From: Pseudoxanthomonas kalamensis DSM 18571
Lineage (GTDB): Bacteria; Pseudomonadota; Gammaproteobacteria; Xanthomonadales; Xanthomonadaceae
NCBI RefSeq assembly: GCF_010211745.1
Contig: NZ_PDWQ01000006.1
Span: 62,001-126,000, forward strand
Length of the DNA: 64,000 nt
Reading direction: 5' to 3'
How positions within the stretch are numbered: the first letter of the stretch is position 1; every line of letters starts with the position of its first letter. The notes beneath the pieces were generated by a model. It worked only from the letters and a program-made list of their open reading frames with translations. It had not been told where the DNA came from and searched no databases. Of the stretch, positions 43,269-52,670 are shown piece by piece. The position numbers were made by a program, and so were the translations under genes.

Positions 43269-43334
43269 GCAGGAGCGGCGTCAGCCGCGAGTGGCCTACC
43301 CCTGAAAACCCGGTCGCGGCTGACGCTGCTCCTA
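43269..43334. repeat. REP-like inverted repeat between ettA and the glycosyltransferase gene
   Basis: Arms 43269-43290 and 43314-43334 of the family described at 781. The TAG at the outer end of the right arm (minus strand TAGGAGC) is the stop codon of the glycosyltransferase gene. Confidence 0.85.
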
Positions 43335-44183
43335 GCGGTCCAGGATGCGTTTCAGAGCCGCAAGCGGAAACCGCGCCCAGATTGCCAGCCATACCGCGAG
43401 GCGAGTCGCCACACCGCGCCGTGGCGACTCGAACTTGCGGAAATACCGCCACAGTCCACGGTGCTTGTGCCACTCGACGAACAGCGGCCGGGCGCGGCTG
43501 GAAACACCGCGCACGTGCAGTACTGCAATGTCGTTGGCAACCGCCACCTGGCCACCTGCCTCGCGGATGCGCCGACACAGGTCAAGGTCCTCGGCGTGCA
43601 GCCGGTAGCCCTCGTCGAAGCCGCCGACGCGTTCGAACCAGGGCCTCGGCGTCAGCATCAGCGCGCCGGACACCGCATCGACCGGCTGCACGACCAGCGC
43701 CGGGTCCGCCGCCAGTCCCAGCCGTGCCGCAGCTGGCGAGGCCAGCATCGCGGCGAAGTCGGGATCGCGGCGGCGCGCGGCGACGTCATGATTGCCGGCT
43801 TCGTCGACCAGGTCGGCGCCCAGCAGCGCGGCGCCGGACGCGACGGCGTGCGTACGCAATCGCGCCAGCGTGTCCGGTTCGACCAGCAGGTCCGGATTGA
43901 CGAAGGCCAGCCATGGCGCCTGCGAATCGGTCGCGCCCTGGTTGCAGGCCACGGCGAAGCCCGGGTTGTCCGGATTGCCGATGAAATGCAGGCGCGGGTC
44001 GACGAGCGCGAGCCGCTGCACGATCTCCAGGGTGCCATCATCCGAGCCGTTGTCGACCACCCGGATTTCGCCGACACCCTGAGCCTGGCGCAGACGCTGC
44101 AGACAGTCGCCGATGGTTTCGGCGCTCTGGTGACTGACCACGACGGCGGCGATGGTGTCCGCGGATTCAGAGGAACAGTTCAC
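43332..44183 (-). CDS. Family 2 glycosyltransferase
   Basis: Protein of 283 residues with a GT-A fold: AAVVVSHQSAETI at the start, RVVDNGSDDGT for the nucleotide-sugar site, NPDLLVEPD as the DxD-like motif, and GGFDEGYRLHAEDLDLCRRI, typical of rhamnosyl-type GT2 enzymes. Start: GTG at 44183 has GGAG 7 bases upstream; ATG at 44213 (MSMPAPRSG) is the alternative. It is the last gene behind gspD in the secretion operon; the acceptor is unknown. The stop lies in a REP arm. Confidence 0.8.
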   Translation of the reverse strand: MNCSSESADTIAAVVVSHQSAETIGDCLQRLRQAQGVGEIRVVDNGSDDGTLEIVQRLALVDPRLHFIGNPDNPGFAVACNQGATDSQAPWLAFVNPDLLVEPDTLARLRTHAVASGAALLGADLVDEAGNHDVAARRRDPDFAAMLASPAAARLGLAADPALVVQPVDAVSGALMLTPRPWFERVGGFDEGYRLHAEDLDLCRRIREAGGQVAVANDIAVLHVRGVSSRARPLFVEWHKHRGLWRYFRKFESPRRGVATRLAVWLAIWARFPLAALKRILDR

Positions 44184-45009
44184 GCTGCCGCTCCGGGGCG
44201 CCGGCATCGACATACAGCGAGGCCAGGCGTTCGCGCTGCTCGTGCAGCGGGTCCTGCATCAGGAACTGGGCCATGCGCGCGTTCCAGGCTGGCCAGCGCG
44301 CGTTGAGCACGTCCATGTCGCCATCGCTGGGGCCGCCTTCGCCGCCGCGGGCGACGAAGGCGGTTTCGCACAGCACGTTGCGCCAGCCCAGTCCGGCCAG
44401 TCGCAGCGACAGGTCGATCAGCGCCGCATAACACGAAGCGTAGCTGCTGGCGTCCAGTCCGCCGACGCGCTGGCGTGCCTTGCCGCGCAAGGCCACCGCG
44501 TGACCGACCGCAGCCGGAATCTCCGGATGGATCGGCGGCATCGCCGCACAGGCCAGCGCGGTACGCTCGGAATCAAGCGGCGGCGGCGAAACGTCGCCCA
44601 GCCGCGGCCACGACACCGATTCGCCGGCGTTGCACCACGGCGTGGCAGTGGCGATGGCGGCATCGCGCGCTAGGCAGGCCGAGAGCTGCAGCAGCCAGCC
44701 CGACAGCGGCTGCGCGTCGGGCGCCAGCACCACCACGTCGTCGCCGGCGCAGACCCGCAGCATTTCGTCCAGGTGCGCCACCTCGCCGATCACCTGCTGG
44801 CGGCGCGTGTATTCGGCCTGCAACGGCGTGCGCTGCAGCCAGCGTTCGATGATCGCCAAGCCGCGCGGCCCGGCCTGGGCGTCGTCGGCCAGCCACACCC
44901 GCGTCCGCGGTGGGGTGCCGGCGTCCAGCGCGGCCAGACAGGCGTCGAGGGCGTCGTCGTCGACGCCCACCGGCAACAGCACGACAGGCAGCGCCGGCGC
45001 CTGGCTCAC
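44167..45009 (-). CDS. Glycosyltransferase-like protein encoded behind gspD
   Basis: Protein of 280 residues with a GT2-like outline (PVVLLPVGVDDDALDACL, then VVVLAPDAQPLSGWL where the metal-binding DxD would be, and GGLDASSYASCYAALIDLSLRL). The DxD is replaced by APDAQ, so activity is doubtful. The GTG start overlaps the gspD stop as GTGA, showing membership in the secretion operon. It might glycosylate a secreted protein or surface polymer; this is conjecture. Confidence 0.65.
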   Translation of the reverse strand: MSQAPALPVVLLPVGVDDDALDACLAALDAGTPPRTRVWLADDAQAGPRGLAIIERWLQRTPLQAEYTRRQQVIGEVAHLDEMLRVCAGDDVVVLAPDAQPLSGWLLQLSACLARDAAIATATPWCNAGESVSWPRLGDVSPPPLDSERTALACAAMPPIHPEIPAAVGHAVALRGKARQRVGGLDASSYASCYAALIDLSLRLAGLGWRNVLCETAFVARGGEGGPSDGDMDVLNARWPAWNARMAQFLMQDPLHEQRERLASLYVDAGAPERQRELFL

Positions 45010-47177
45010 TGCTTGCGCGGTGGATGCAACGGTTCCAGCGCGCGGAACCGCTGTCCGTATTCGTCGGTCAGCTGACGCGCTTCCTGCGGGTCGCGGACGA
45101 TGGTCGGCGTCAGCAGGATGATGGTTTCGCTGCGGTTGTTGCTGGTGCTTTTGCTGCCGAACAGGCCGCCGATCAGCGGGATGCGGCTCAGTACCGGCAA
45201 GCCGGAACTGCCGTCGCTGACGCTGTCCTCGATCAGTCCGGCCAGCATGATGGTGTCGCCTTCGTGCACCGCCGCCTCGGTCTTCACCTTCTGGCTCTTG
45301 ATCGTGTAGTTGCCGTTTTCGTCCGGCTGTCCGACCGGCGAACTGACTTCCTGCACGATGTCCAGGAACACCATGCCGTCGCGGGTGATCCGCGGCCGCA
45401 CCTTCAGGATCACGCCGGTGTCCAGGTACTGCACCGAGCTGTAGCTGCTGTCACTGAGGCCGGAGTTGACCGTCACCGAGGTGACCGGGATGCGGCTGCC
45501 GACGTTGAGGATGGCTTCGGCGTTGTTGCGGGCGAAGATCGACGGTGTCTGCAGCATGCGCACGTTGGTGACCTTGTCCAGCGCGCTGATCACTGCCGCG
45601 GCATTCTTGCCGAGGAAGGTCCAGCCCACCCCGGCACCGGTGACGCTGCCGGCGATATCGCCCCAGATCGGCCGACCGAGCGCGCTGGCCAGGCCGGCGC
45701 CACCATCGTCGACAGCGGCAGTGACCGCATTTTCGAAATACCAGTTGACGCCGTAGCTCAGCTCGCCTTCCAGCGACACCTGGGCGATCTGCGCTTCGAT
45801 ATGCACCTGCAGCGGCATCACGTCCAGCTTCTCGATCACATCGCGGATCGAGCGCCACGCGCCGGCGCTGGCGCGCACCAGCAGGGTGTTGGTTTCTTCC
45901 ACTGCCGACACCCCGACCCGATCGCCGTCGACTTCCAGCGTCACCCGGCCGTTGCCGCCGCCGCTGCGCGGATTCAGCGACATCGAATCGCCAGTACCCG
46001 ACCCCGACGACGAGGACCCATTGCCGAAATCGACACTGCTGTCGCGTCCGTCCAGGCCGCTGTCGTTCATCTGCACCGGGCTGGTGCCCGGCATCAGCGA
46101 CACATTGCCGCTGTCGCCACTGCTGCCGCCACCGCCGCCGCCGAACACTTCGGCCAGGCGGTCGGCCAGGTCGCGGGCGCGGATGTACTTGAGCTCGTAG
46201 GAATACAACTGTGCGCCGTCGCTGGCACCGTCGATGCGGTCCAGCCAGGACTGGATTTCATCCAGATAGGCCGACTGCGGGGTGATCACCAGCACCGCAT
46301 TGGCCCCTTCCAGCGGCAGGAAGCGGAACATGCCGGCGCTGGGCGTCTTGCTGTCCTCGCCAAACACCTTCTCCAGGTCGGCCACCACCTTGCCGGCGCG
46401 ACCGGAGCGCAGCGGGAACACCCCGACCGACATGCCCTTCAGCCAGTCGACGTCGAAGATCTCCACCGTGCGCAGGTAGTTGTCCAGTTCGCTGCGGGTT
46501 CCGGCCAGGGTGATCAGGTTGCGCGCCGGATCGGTGGCGACGATGGCGTTGGCGCGTGCGTACGGCTCCAGCACCTTCTTCATTTCGGCGGCCGAGATGA
46601 ACCGCAGCGGCACCACCCTGACCTCATAGCCGCGAGCATTGGCCGCGCCGCCGGTGCGCGGAGCGACGCTGCCGGTCAGCGCCTGGTCGGCCGGAACGAT
46701 GTTGTAGCGGCCGTCGCTGTAAACCATGCGCGCGTTGTTCTGCGCCAGCACCTGATCCAGCAGGGTCAGCGCCTGCGCCGGACTGACCGGGCGCGGCGTG
46801 GCCAGCGACACCGTGCCCTGCACATTCGGCGCGATCACGTAGTTCTGCCCCAGCATGTCGCCGAGGATCGCCTTGACCACCGCATGCAGCGATTCGCCTT
46901 CGAAATTGAAGGTCGCGCTGCCGCTGCTGGCCGCCGACGGCGACGGCAGCGGCGCGGACGCGGCGGCACGATTGATCACCTGGCCGTTGCCGCGGCGGAT
47001 CTGCGCCTGCGGCCCGGCGACCGGCTCCGGTGCGGACGGCAACGGCAGGGTCTGGGCGCCGTCGGCGGCAGTCCCCTGCACCACATCGGCGTCGCGGCGC
47101 ACCTCCGGCACCGGCGCACTGACGCACGCGGCCAGCAGGCCGCACAGGAAGATCGATGGAACGTGGCGAAACTTCAT
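45006..47177 (-). CDS. gspD: Type II secretion outer-membrane secretin (XpsD type)
   Basis: Secretin (723 residues) forming the outer-membrane gate. It is a lipoprotein (lipobox LLAAC, Cys18), as in XpsD of Xanthomonas. Periplasmic N0-N3 domains occupy about residues 90-500, with a Gly/Ser-rich insertion near 355-405, and the C-terminal secretin domain contains VGSRIPVTSV and SETIILLTPTIV. It lies at the end of the operon, as in xps clusters. Confidence 0.96.
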   Translation of the reverse strand: MKFRHVPSIFLCGLLAACVSAPVPEVRRDADVVQGTAADGAQTLPLPSAPEPVAGPQAQIRRGNGQVINRAAASAPLPSPSAASSGSATFNFEGESLHAVVKAILGDMLGQNYVIAPNVQGTVSLATPRPVSPAQALTLLDQVLAQNNARMVYSDGRYNIVPADQALTGSVAPRTGGAANARGYEVRVVPLRFISAAEMKKVLEPYARANAIVATDPARNLITLAGTRSELDNYLRTVEIFDVDWLKGMSVGVFPLRSGRAGKVVADLEKVFGEDSKTPSAGMFRFLPLEGANAVLVITPQSAYLDEIQSWLDRIDGASDGAQLYSYELKYIRARDLADRLAEVFGGGGGGSSGDSGNVSLMPGTSPVQMNDSGLDGRDSSVDFGNGSSSSGSGTGDSMSLNPRSGGGNGRVTLEVDGDRVGVSAVEETNTLLVRASAGAWRSIRDVIEKLDVMPLQVHIEAQIAQVSLEGELSYGVNWYFENAVTAAVDDGGAGLASALGRPIWGDIAGSVTGAGVGWTFLGKNAAAVISALDKVTNVRMLQTPSIFARNNAEAILNVGSRIPVTSVTVNSGLSDSSYSSVQYLDTGVILKVRPRITRDGMVFLDIVQEVSSPVGQPDENGNYTIKSQKVKTEAAVHEGDTIMLAGLIEDSVSDGSSGLPVLSRIPLIGGLFGSKSTSNNRSETIILLTPTIVRDPQEARQLTDEYGQRFRALEPLHPPRKQ

Positions 47178-47189
47178 GGAATCTGCACT

Positions 47190-47966
47190 TTACCGTGTCG
47201 GGGCGGGGGAAGGCCGTGAAGCCGGGGATTCACGCATCTGCCGGCGGCGGGCTTCGATGCGTTTGCGGATGGCGTCCATCTGCTGCTCGGTGGTCATCGC
47301 CGGCGCCTCGGCGGCCGGTGCCGTCGTGGCCGGCGTGCCGGGGGGCGCCGCGGCATCCGTCACCGCTCCGGGCGGCGGCGCAGGCGACGACGCCGGTGTT
47401 TCCGCAGCGCGGCGTGCCGGAGTCGCCGGCGCCGGGCGCACCGCCAGCACGGTCGGCGCCTCGCCGCCGACCCCGTCGAAGACCTCCAGCTCCAGCGTGC
47501 GCGTGCCGTCCGGGCCTTCCAGCACGGCGCTGCGCGGCTGCACCTGCTGCAGTCGCCAGTTCGGCAGGCCTTGCACTGCCTCGCCCTCGCGGACCCGCAG
47601 CCGCTGTCCGTCCTGCCCGGCCAGGATCGCCATGCGCAGGCCGGGCGTGATCAGCACACTGCTCAGCCGGTAATCGAACTCGCGCGGCGCGCCGTCGTCG
47701 GCGCCTTCGATGAAGAACGGCAACGGCCGCCGCCCTTCGAAGTAGAGCGGACGCGAGCCGAAGTCCGGATACTGATCCAGCGACCCGAGCCGCTCCGGCG
47801 GCGGCGACTGCCAGTGCGGCAGGTTCGCGACCTGATCGGGGTCCAGCGGCAACGGCACGATCCGTCCCCCCAGGCCGAACAGCGCCAGGCCCCAGACCAC
47901 GACCGACCAGGCGGCGATCGACAGCAGCAACCAGGTGCGCGGGGCGATCGTCTCAAGGCGCATCAT
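47190..47966 (-). CDS. gspN: Type II secretion protein N (XpsN type)
   Basis: Bitopic inner-membrane protein (258 residues) with one helix about 12-33, a periplasmic domain, and a Pro/Ala-rich region leading to a basic coiled-coil-like tail (EQQMDAIRKRIEARRRQ). In Xps systems GspN takes the place of GspC between the inner-membrane platform and the secretin; no gspC is found here. ATGs at 47966 and 47963 both lie behind GGAGG. It overlaps the gspM end by 14 bases. Confidence 0.82.
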   Translation of the reverse strand: MMRLETIAPRTWLLLSIAAWSVVVWGLALFGLGGRIVPLPLDPDQVANLPHWQSPPPERLGSLDQYPDFGSRPLYFEGRRPLPFFIEGADDGAPREFDYRLSSVLITPGLRMAILAGQDGQRLRVREGEAVQGLPNWRLQQVQPRSAVLEGPDGTRTLELEVFDGVGGEAPTVLAVRPAPATPARRAAETPASSPAPPPGAVTDAAAPPGTPATTAPAAEAPAMTTEQQMDAIRKRIEARRRQMRESPASRPSPAPTR

Positions 47967-48606
47967 CGGCGCCTCCATTCCCGTTCGCGTCCATCGCCGC
48001 TGCACTGGTTGCCGACGGGCGCAGGTAGCCGAACAGGTCGAAACTGACGTCCAGCCCGCCGCTGGCCACCGCCTGCCCCGGATACCCGCGCTGGGTCAGC
48101 ACGTTGAGGTTGTCGACGAACAGCCGTGGCGAGCCGCTTTCCAGCGCGTGCAACGCCGCCGCCAGCTGCGGCACGCCGCAACGCAGGCGCACCTGCACCG
48201 CCACCTGCTGGAAACGGCCGCTGGCGGTCACATTCAACGGCGAACGGTTGCTGATCGCGCAACTGCGGTTGCCGGGGCTGGCGTCGGCCACCACCGTTTC
48301 CAGCCGCTTGACCAGGCCGGCCGTGGCCTGCTCCACGGTGGCCTCGGGCAGGAAGCCGGGGTGGGTCGCCGATTGCGTGCGCGCCTCGGCCAGTCGCTGC
48401 TCGATCTCCGGCGCCTGCAGCAGTTGCATGCGCACGCGCAACTCGCGCTGGCGCGCCTGTTCCACCTGCGCATCGGCCTCCAGCATCGGTCGCGTCCACC
48501 AAGGGTGGACGAACAGCAGATAGACCAGGGCCAGCGCCGCCAGCAGCAGCCCCAGCGCCAGCCAGCGGTCGCGACCGATCCCGGAGATGCGTTCAGCGAC
48601 CGCCAT
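47953..48606 (-). CDS. gspM: Type II secretion inner-membrane protein M
   Basis: Bitopic platform protein (217 residues) with a helix about 15-33 followed by a periplasmic coiled coil and a ferredoxin-like domain. It partners GspL. It overlaps both neighbours by 14 bases. Confidence 0.88.
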   Translation of the reverse strand: MAVAERISGIGRDRWLALGLLLAALALVYLLFVHPWWTRPMLEADAQVEQARQRELRVRMQLLQAPEIEQRLAEARTQSATHPGFLPEATVEQATAGLVKRLETVVADASPGNRSCAISNRSPLNVTASGRFQQVAVQVRLRCGVPQLAAALHALESGSPRLFVDNLNVLTQRGYPGQAVASGGLDVSFDLFGYLRPSATSAAAMDANGNGGADDAP

Positions 48607-49753
48607 CGGCGCCTCCGTCCTGCGTCGCCGGGGCGGCCGGCGCGACCAGTTGCGCGGTCAGGCTGAAGCGGTCGCGGCCGCTGCGCGGGTCGGGCTGCAC
48701 GGCGCCGGTCAGCGCGGCCGACTTCCATAGCGCCGAGCCGTCCAGCTTGCCGACCAGCGCCGAGGCCTCGCGGCTGTAGCCGATCAGCAGCAGCCGATCG
48801 CCTTCGATCGACACTTTCTCCAACCAGGTGTCGTCTGGCAGCCGTCGGCTCAGTTCGTCCAGTACTTCGACCGTGGTCGGCCGCCCGGCCCGAGCCTGGT
48901 CAAGGAAGACGGTGCCTTCGACCAGATCGGCCAGTTGCTGCCGCTGGCCGGCAACCTGCCGCGCACGTTCCGCGTAAGCCTCGACCCGCGCCGAATACTC
49001 GCGCGCCGCGGCGCGGCGATTGTCCAGCATCTGCCACGCCGCGGCGATCAGGGCGATGGCTGCGATGGCGGCCAGCGCCAGGTTCCAGCGCCGCGCACGA
49101 TGCACGCCATGGCTGCGGGCCGCCGGGTCCAGCAGGTTGACCCCGAGCAGCACGCCATCGGCCTCGACCACGTCGATCCCGGCCAGCGAGGCGCCAGCCT
49201 CGCCCAGCGCATCCACGGCGTGTTTCACCGTTGCCCGCAACGCCACCACCAGCTCCGCGTCCAGTTGCCGGTCGGCACGACGCTGCAGCACGCGGGCGTC
49301 GTGGCACACATCGGCCGCCGCGAATGGCGTCTGCCGATCGATCTCGAAGCCGGTCACGTCGCGCAGGCGTTCGGCGGCCGCCTGCGGCAGGCGCAGGTGT
49401 CGGCGCAACACGTCCGCGGCCGGCAAGACCAGCCAGCGTGGCAGCCCGGTCAGGCGCGGATGGTCCAGCACGGCGCGCAGCGCCTGCGGCTCCGGCGGCA
49501 GCGGCAACGCGATCCGGTCGGTTGTGCCGTCGCCCTGTTCGCGGCGGATCGACAATTCTCCGTTTTCGACCCGCAGCAGCAGCCGGTCCGGCGCCAGCCC
49601 CAGCAGCGCCTGCCAGCGCCGGGGCAGCCAGGCCACCAGGTTGTCGCGCCACCAGGACAGGAACCTGCGACCCAGCGCCGCGTACTCGCGCAACCGTCCG
49701 GCCAGCGAGGGTCCGGCGGAAGGGCTCGGGATGTTGTCGGCGGAGGCGTTCAT
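48593..49753 (-). CDS. gspL: Type II secretion inner-membrane protein L
   Basis: Platform protein (386 residues) linking the GspE ATPase to the membrane. An N-terminal cytoplasmic actin-like part (to about 225) precedes one helix (about 232-253) and a periplasmic PilN-like domain. It overlaps gspK as ATGA. Confidence 0.88.
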   Translation of the reverse strand: MNASADNIPSPSAGPSLAGRLREYAALGRRFLSWWRDNLVAWLPRRWQALLGLAPDRLLLRVENGELSIRREQGDGTTDRIALPLPPEPQALRAVLDHPRLTGLPRWLVLPAADVLRRHLRLPQAAAERLRDVTGFEIDRQTPFAAADVCHDARVLQRRADRQLDAELVVALRATVKHAVDALGEAGASLAGIDVVEADGVLLGVNLLDPAARSHGVHRARRWNLALAAIAAIALIAAAWQMLDNRRAAAREYSARVEAYAERARQVAGQRQQLADLVEGTVFLDQARAGRPTTVEVLDELSRRLPDDTWLEKVSIEGDRLLLIGYSREASALVGKLDGSALWKSAALTGAVQPDPRSGRDRFSLTAQLVAPAAPATQDGGADGGR

Positions 49754-50601
49754 CGGGGATCGAAACCGGAGTCCTGGCGCAGGGTCACGTAAGCGGAAGC
49801 GGGAATCGGCCCGCTGCCGGCACGCACGACCCGCCGCAGCACGGTCGTGCGTCCGTCCGCCAAGCGCGCGCGGCTCTCGATACTATAGGTTCCGCTGCCG
49901 GCGCCGATGAATTGCTGCATCGCCGGGTCGATGTCCGCGGCCTGCCGGCGTGCTTCATATTCGGCCGGGTCCAGCCCCAGCGCCCGCAATACCGGTTCCG
50001 GCGCCAGATTCGGATCGGGCATGACGCGACCGGCGTGCAGGGTCAGGAAGGGCTGCATCCGCGCGAACAGTTCCGGGGTCATCCCCAGCACCTGCTCGAC
50101 CTCGGCCACGGTCTCGAACGGCGCGTCCTTGGCGCCGTAAGGCAGGCCGGCGGCGGCATAGTCGGGGTCTTCGGCGCCGCCGACCGGCTGGGTCAGGCTG
50201 TCCTCGTCGCGCCAGTCGACGATGGCCGCGGCCACCGCCTCGGCCTGCGCCGGCTCGCTGCCCAGCACCTGCATCAACGCCGACAGCAGGCCGACATCGG
50301 CCTGGTTCAGATCGACCTTGCCGGTTTCGTCGACGATCCGGATCCGCAACTCGGCGTCGGCGAAATGCCAGGCATAGGCACGACCATCGGGCAACCAGCG
50401 TGTCTTCGGCTGTTCGTCGACCAGCCGCACCAGCGCGTATTCGATGCCGGCGCGGGCGATCTCCTCGCCAGCCACGCCGTCGCGCAACAGCTTGCCCTGC
50501 AAGGCCTCGACCCGCGCCGACAGCGCGAAACCGCCGATCAGCGCGGTCAGCATCGCCACCAGCCACAGCACCAGCACCAGGGCCGCACCGCGCGACTTCA
50601 T
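49750..50601 (-). CDS. gspK: Type II secretion minor pseudopilin K
   Basis: Minor pseudopilin (283 residues) at the pseudopilus tip. The short leader MKSRG precedes the hydrophobic helix AALVLVLWLVAML, which lacks the Glu at +5, as is usual for GspK. The large T2SSK globular domain follows (KVDLNQADVGLL, IVDWRDEDS). The start overlaps the gspJ stop as ATGA. Confidence 0.93.
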   Translation of the reverse strand: MKSRGAALVLVLWLVAMLTALIGGFALSARVEALQGKLLRDGVAGEEIARAGIEYALVRLVDEQPKTRWLPDGRAYAWHFADAELRIRIVDETGKVDLNQADVGLLSALMQVLGSEPAQAEAVAAAIVDWRDEDSLTQPVGGAEDPDYAAAGLPYGAKDAPFETVAEVEQVLGMTPELFARMQPFLTLHAGRVMPDPNLAPEPVLRALGLDPAEYEARRQAADIDPAMQQFIGAGSGTYSIESRARLADGRTTVLRRVVRAGSGPIPASAYVTLRQDSGFDPR

Positions 50602-51242
50602 GGCGACGCTCCGGTGCCGTCCAGGCCTGCCTGACTGCCATCGCCCAGCGCCAACGTGATCACCTGCGGCGGCCAGCGCTTGCCATCGGCGGTTTCGACA
50701 TCGATCCGCACCTGCACCGGCAGCAGTTCCCCCGCCCGCCACTGATCCTCCCATTCGCCCAGCTGTCCATTCCTGTCCAGACCCCGGTACTGGAAACGCA
50801 CCTGGCGCAATCCTTCGGCCAGCGGCTCCGGCGCGCGCGGCGATGCTTCCTGTACCTGCTCGCCGGATTGCACCATCGCGAACGACGCCAGCAGCCGGCC
50901 GTCGTCATCGGCGCTCAGGTCATGCAGGTAGGGACCGCCGCGGCCCAGATAATCGGGCAGATCGGACACGAAGCGCATGCGTCGGGGCTCGCCGACGAAA
51001 CGCCAAGCCAGTCGCGTGGCCGGGTCGGTATGGAAGGTGATCGGCTGCGCCGCAGCGAGCCGCGCACGCAGGAACCCCTGTGCGGCGCGCATGCGCTCGT
51101 TGCCGGCCGCGATCCGTTCGCCGCGCTCGACCAGTTGCGTGGCCGAGCGCAAGGTGGCGAAGGCCAGCGCCAGCCCGGCCGCCAGCAGGGCGGTGGCCAG
51201 CAGCACCTCGATCAGGGTGAAGCCGCGCGCGCGCATCGTCAT
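50598..51242 (-). CDS. gspJ: Type II secretion minor pseudopilin J
   Basis: Minor pseudopilin (214 residues) with leader MTMRARG and the prepilin motif FTLIEVLLATALLAAG. The rest (e.g. FQYRGLDRNGQLGEW) is the GspJ globular domain. The ATG at 51242 overlaps the gspI stop. Confidence 0.92.
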   Translation of the reverse strand: MTMRARGFTLIEVLLATALLAAGLALAFATLRSATQLVERGERIAAGNERMRAAQGFLRARLAAAQPITFHTDPATRLAWRFVGEPRRMRFVSDLPDYLGRGGPYLHDLSADDDGRLLASFAMVQSGEQVQEASPRAPEPLAEGLRQVRFQYRGLDRNGQLGEWEDQWRAGELLPVQVRIDVETADGKRWPPQVITLALGDGSQAGLDGTGASP

Positions 51243-51694
51243 GGCAGCGTGCCCGCGCTGTCGATCTCGGCCGGCACCAGCCGCAACGTGCGCCAGTGCG
51301 CCTGCTGGCGCGGTGCATCGCCCCAGCGCATTTGCAGGTCCAGCTGCAGCAGCCGCGGCGCCGACGGGTTGCGCAAGGCAGGATCGCCGGCCTGCGGATC
51401 GACGTATGGCTGCACCTGCAGGGTCCAGCGATAACGCCCGTCGTCCAGCTCGCCATCGCTGCGGCCGGGGCGCAGCGGCTCGCCAACCCCGAAACTGTCG
51501 AACAGCGACTGCGCGTACAGGCTGGCATGGCTGGCGCCATCGCTGTCGCCGACCTGGCGCGCGGCCGAGGACAGCGTACCCAGCAGCAGGGTCAGCGCCA
51601 GCGCCAGCAGGGCGAAGGCGATGATGACTTCGATCAGGGTGAAGCCGCGCGCGCGGCGCCTGACGGAGACGGCACTCGCGGAGGCGCGACTCAC
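51239..51694 (-). CDS. gspI: Type II secretion minor pseudopilin I
   Basis: Minor pseudopilin (151 residues) with a 17-residue basic leader and the prepilin motif FTLIEVIIAFALLALA. It starts at GTG 51694, overlapping the gspH stop as GTGA. Confidence 0.9.
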   Translation of the reverse strand: MSRASASAVSVRRRARGFTLIEVIIAFALLALALTLLLGTLSSAARQVGDSDGASHASLYAQSLFDSFGVGEPLRPGRSDGELDDGRYRWTLQVQPYVDPQAGDPALRNPSAPRLLQLDLQMRWGDAPRQQAHWRTLRLVPAEIDSAGTLP

Positions 51695-52155
51695 CGCGCG
51701 GCCTCCGCATCCACCCGCGCCATCTTCACTTCGCCGGTCAACCAGCCGATGTCGATGTCGATGGCCGAGCGCCCGGCCTGCAGCCGAACGCGACCGCCGG
51801 TGGAGGCACCATCGGGAAAGAACAGCACGCCACCGGCGCCCGCATGCGGCTGCGCCTCGCGCGCACCGTAGAAGCCGACCGCCAGCGACGCGGAAATCCT
51901 GCCGCTGCGTTCCCCCGGCGCCTGCCACTGGTGGCGCATCGGATCGATGACGAACCGCTGCGGCTGCCCGCTGGCAATCGCCTGCGCGCGGGTATGCCGC
52001 AACTGTGCGGCGACCTGCCGCGCCTCGCTGCGCAACTGCATGCCCTGCAACCCGCCGCTGAAAGCCAACGCCGCCAGCGTGCCGGCCACGGCGATCAGCC
52101 CCAGCACCAGCAGGATTTCCAGCAAGGTGAATCCGCGCGCGCGCCGCTTCGTCAT
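51691..52155 (-). CDS. gspH: Type II secretion minor pseudopilin H
   Basis: Minor pseudopilin (154 residues), leader MTKRRARG and motif FTLLEILLVLGLIAVAG, followed by a short globular GspH domain. It lies 30 bases after gspG. Confidence 0.9.
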   Translation of the reverse strand: MTKRRARGFTLLEILLVLGLIAVAGTLAALAFSGGLQGMQLRSEARQVAAQLRHTRAQAIASGQPQRFVIDPMRHQWQAPGERSGRISASLAVGFYGAREAQPHAGAGGVLFFPDGASTGGRVRLQAGRSAIDIDIGWLTGEVKMARVDAEAAR

Positions 52156-52185
52156 GCTTGGCCAACCGACCTCAATCGCAGCCGG

Positions 52186-52635
52186 TCACTGGTTGCGGAT
52201 ATCCGCGTTGTAACTCTCGCCACCGGGCTGGCCGTCCGCGCCCAGGCTGATCAGATCAAAGCGGCGGCCATCGCCGGGCACGCGGTATTCGATCGGGTTC
52301 TTCCACGGATCCTGCAGGTCGGTGGCCTTGGCGTAGGGCCCCAGCCAGCCGCCGACGCTGGACGGCGCCGTCACCAGGTCCTGCAGCCGTTCCGGCAGCC
52401 GCCCGGTGTCGAGCTGATAGGTTTCCACCTTGCCAGCCAGCGTTTCCAGTTGCGATTGCGCTAGTCGTGCGCGACCGCTGTCGGCACCGCCCATCACCCG
52501 GCTGCCGACCAGCAGCAGGATGCCGCCGATCAGCACCAGCACGATGATGATCTCCAGCAGGCTGAAACCGCGCTGCCACGCCCGGCCGATGCGGGGAACG
52601 GGGCGGCGAACGTGTCTGTGGATAGGCGGATGCAT
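52186..52635 (-). CDS. gspG: Type II secretion major pseudopilin G
   Basis: Major pseudopilin (149 residues) that assembles into the piston-like pseudopilus. The 23-residue leader is longer than usual and ends in QRG before FSLLEIIIVLVLIGG. The C-terminal calcium-site region (LGADGQPGG) is intact. The ATG at 52635 has GGGAG 7 bases upstream. It should be cleaved by PilD at 2.3-3.2 kb. Confidence 0.93.
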   Translation of the reverse strand: MHPPIHRHVRRPVPRIGRAWQRGFSLLEIIIVLVLIGGILLLVGSRVMGGADSGRARLAQSQLETLAGKVETYQLDTGRLPERLQDLVTAPSSVGGWLGPYAKATDLQDPWKNPIEYRVPGDGRRFDLISLGADGQPGGESYNADIRNQ

Positions 52636-52670
52636 GGCGTGACTCCCTGTATGTTCTGCGTGTCGCATGT

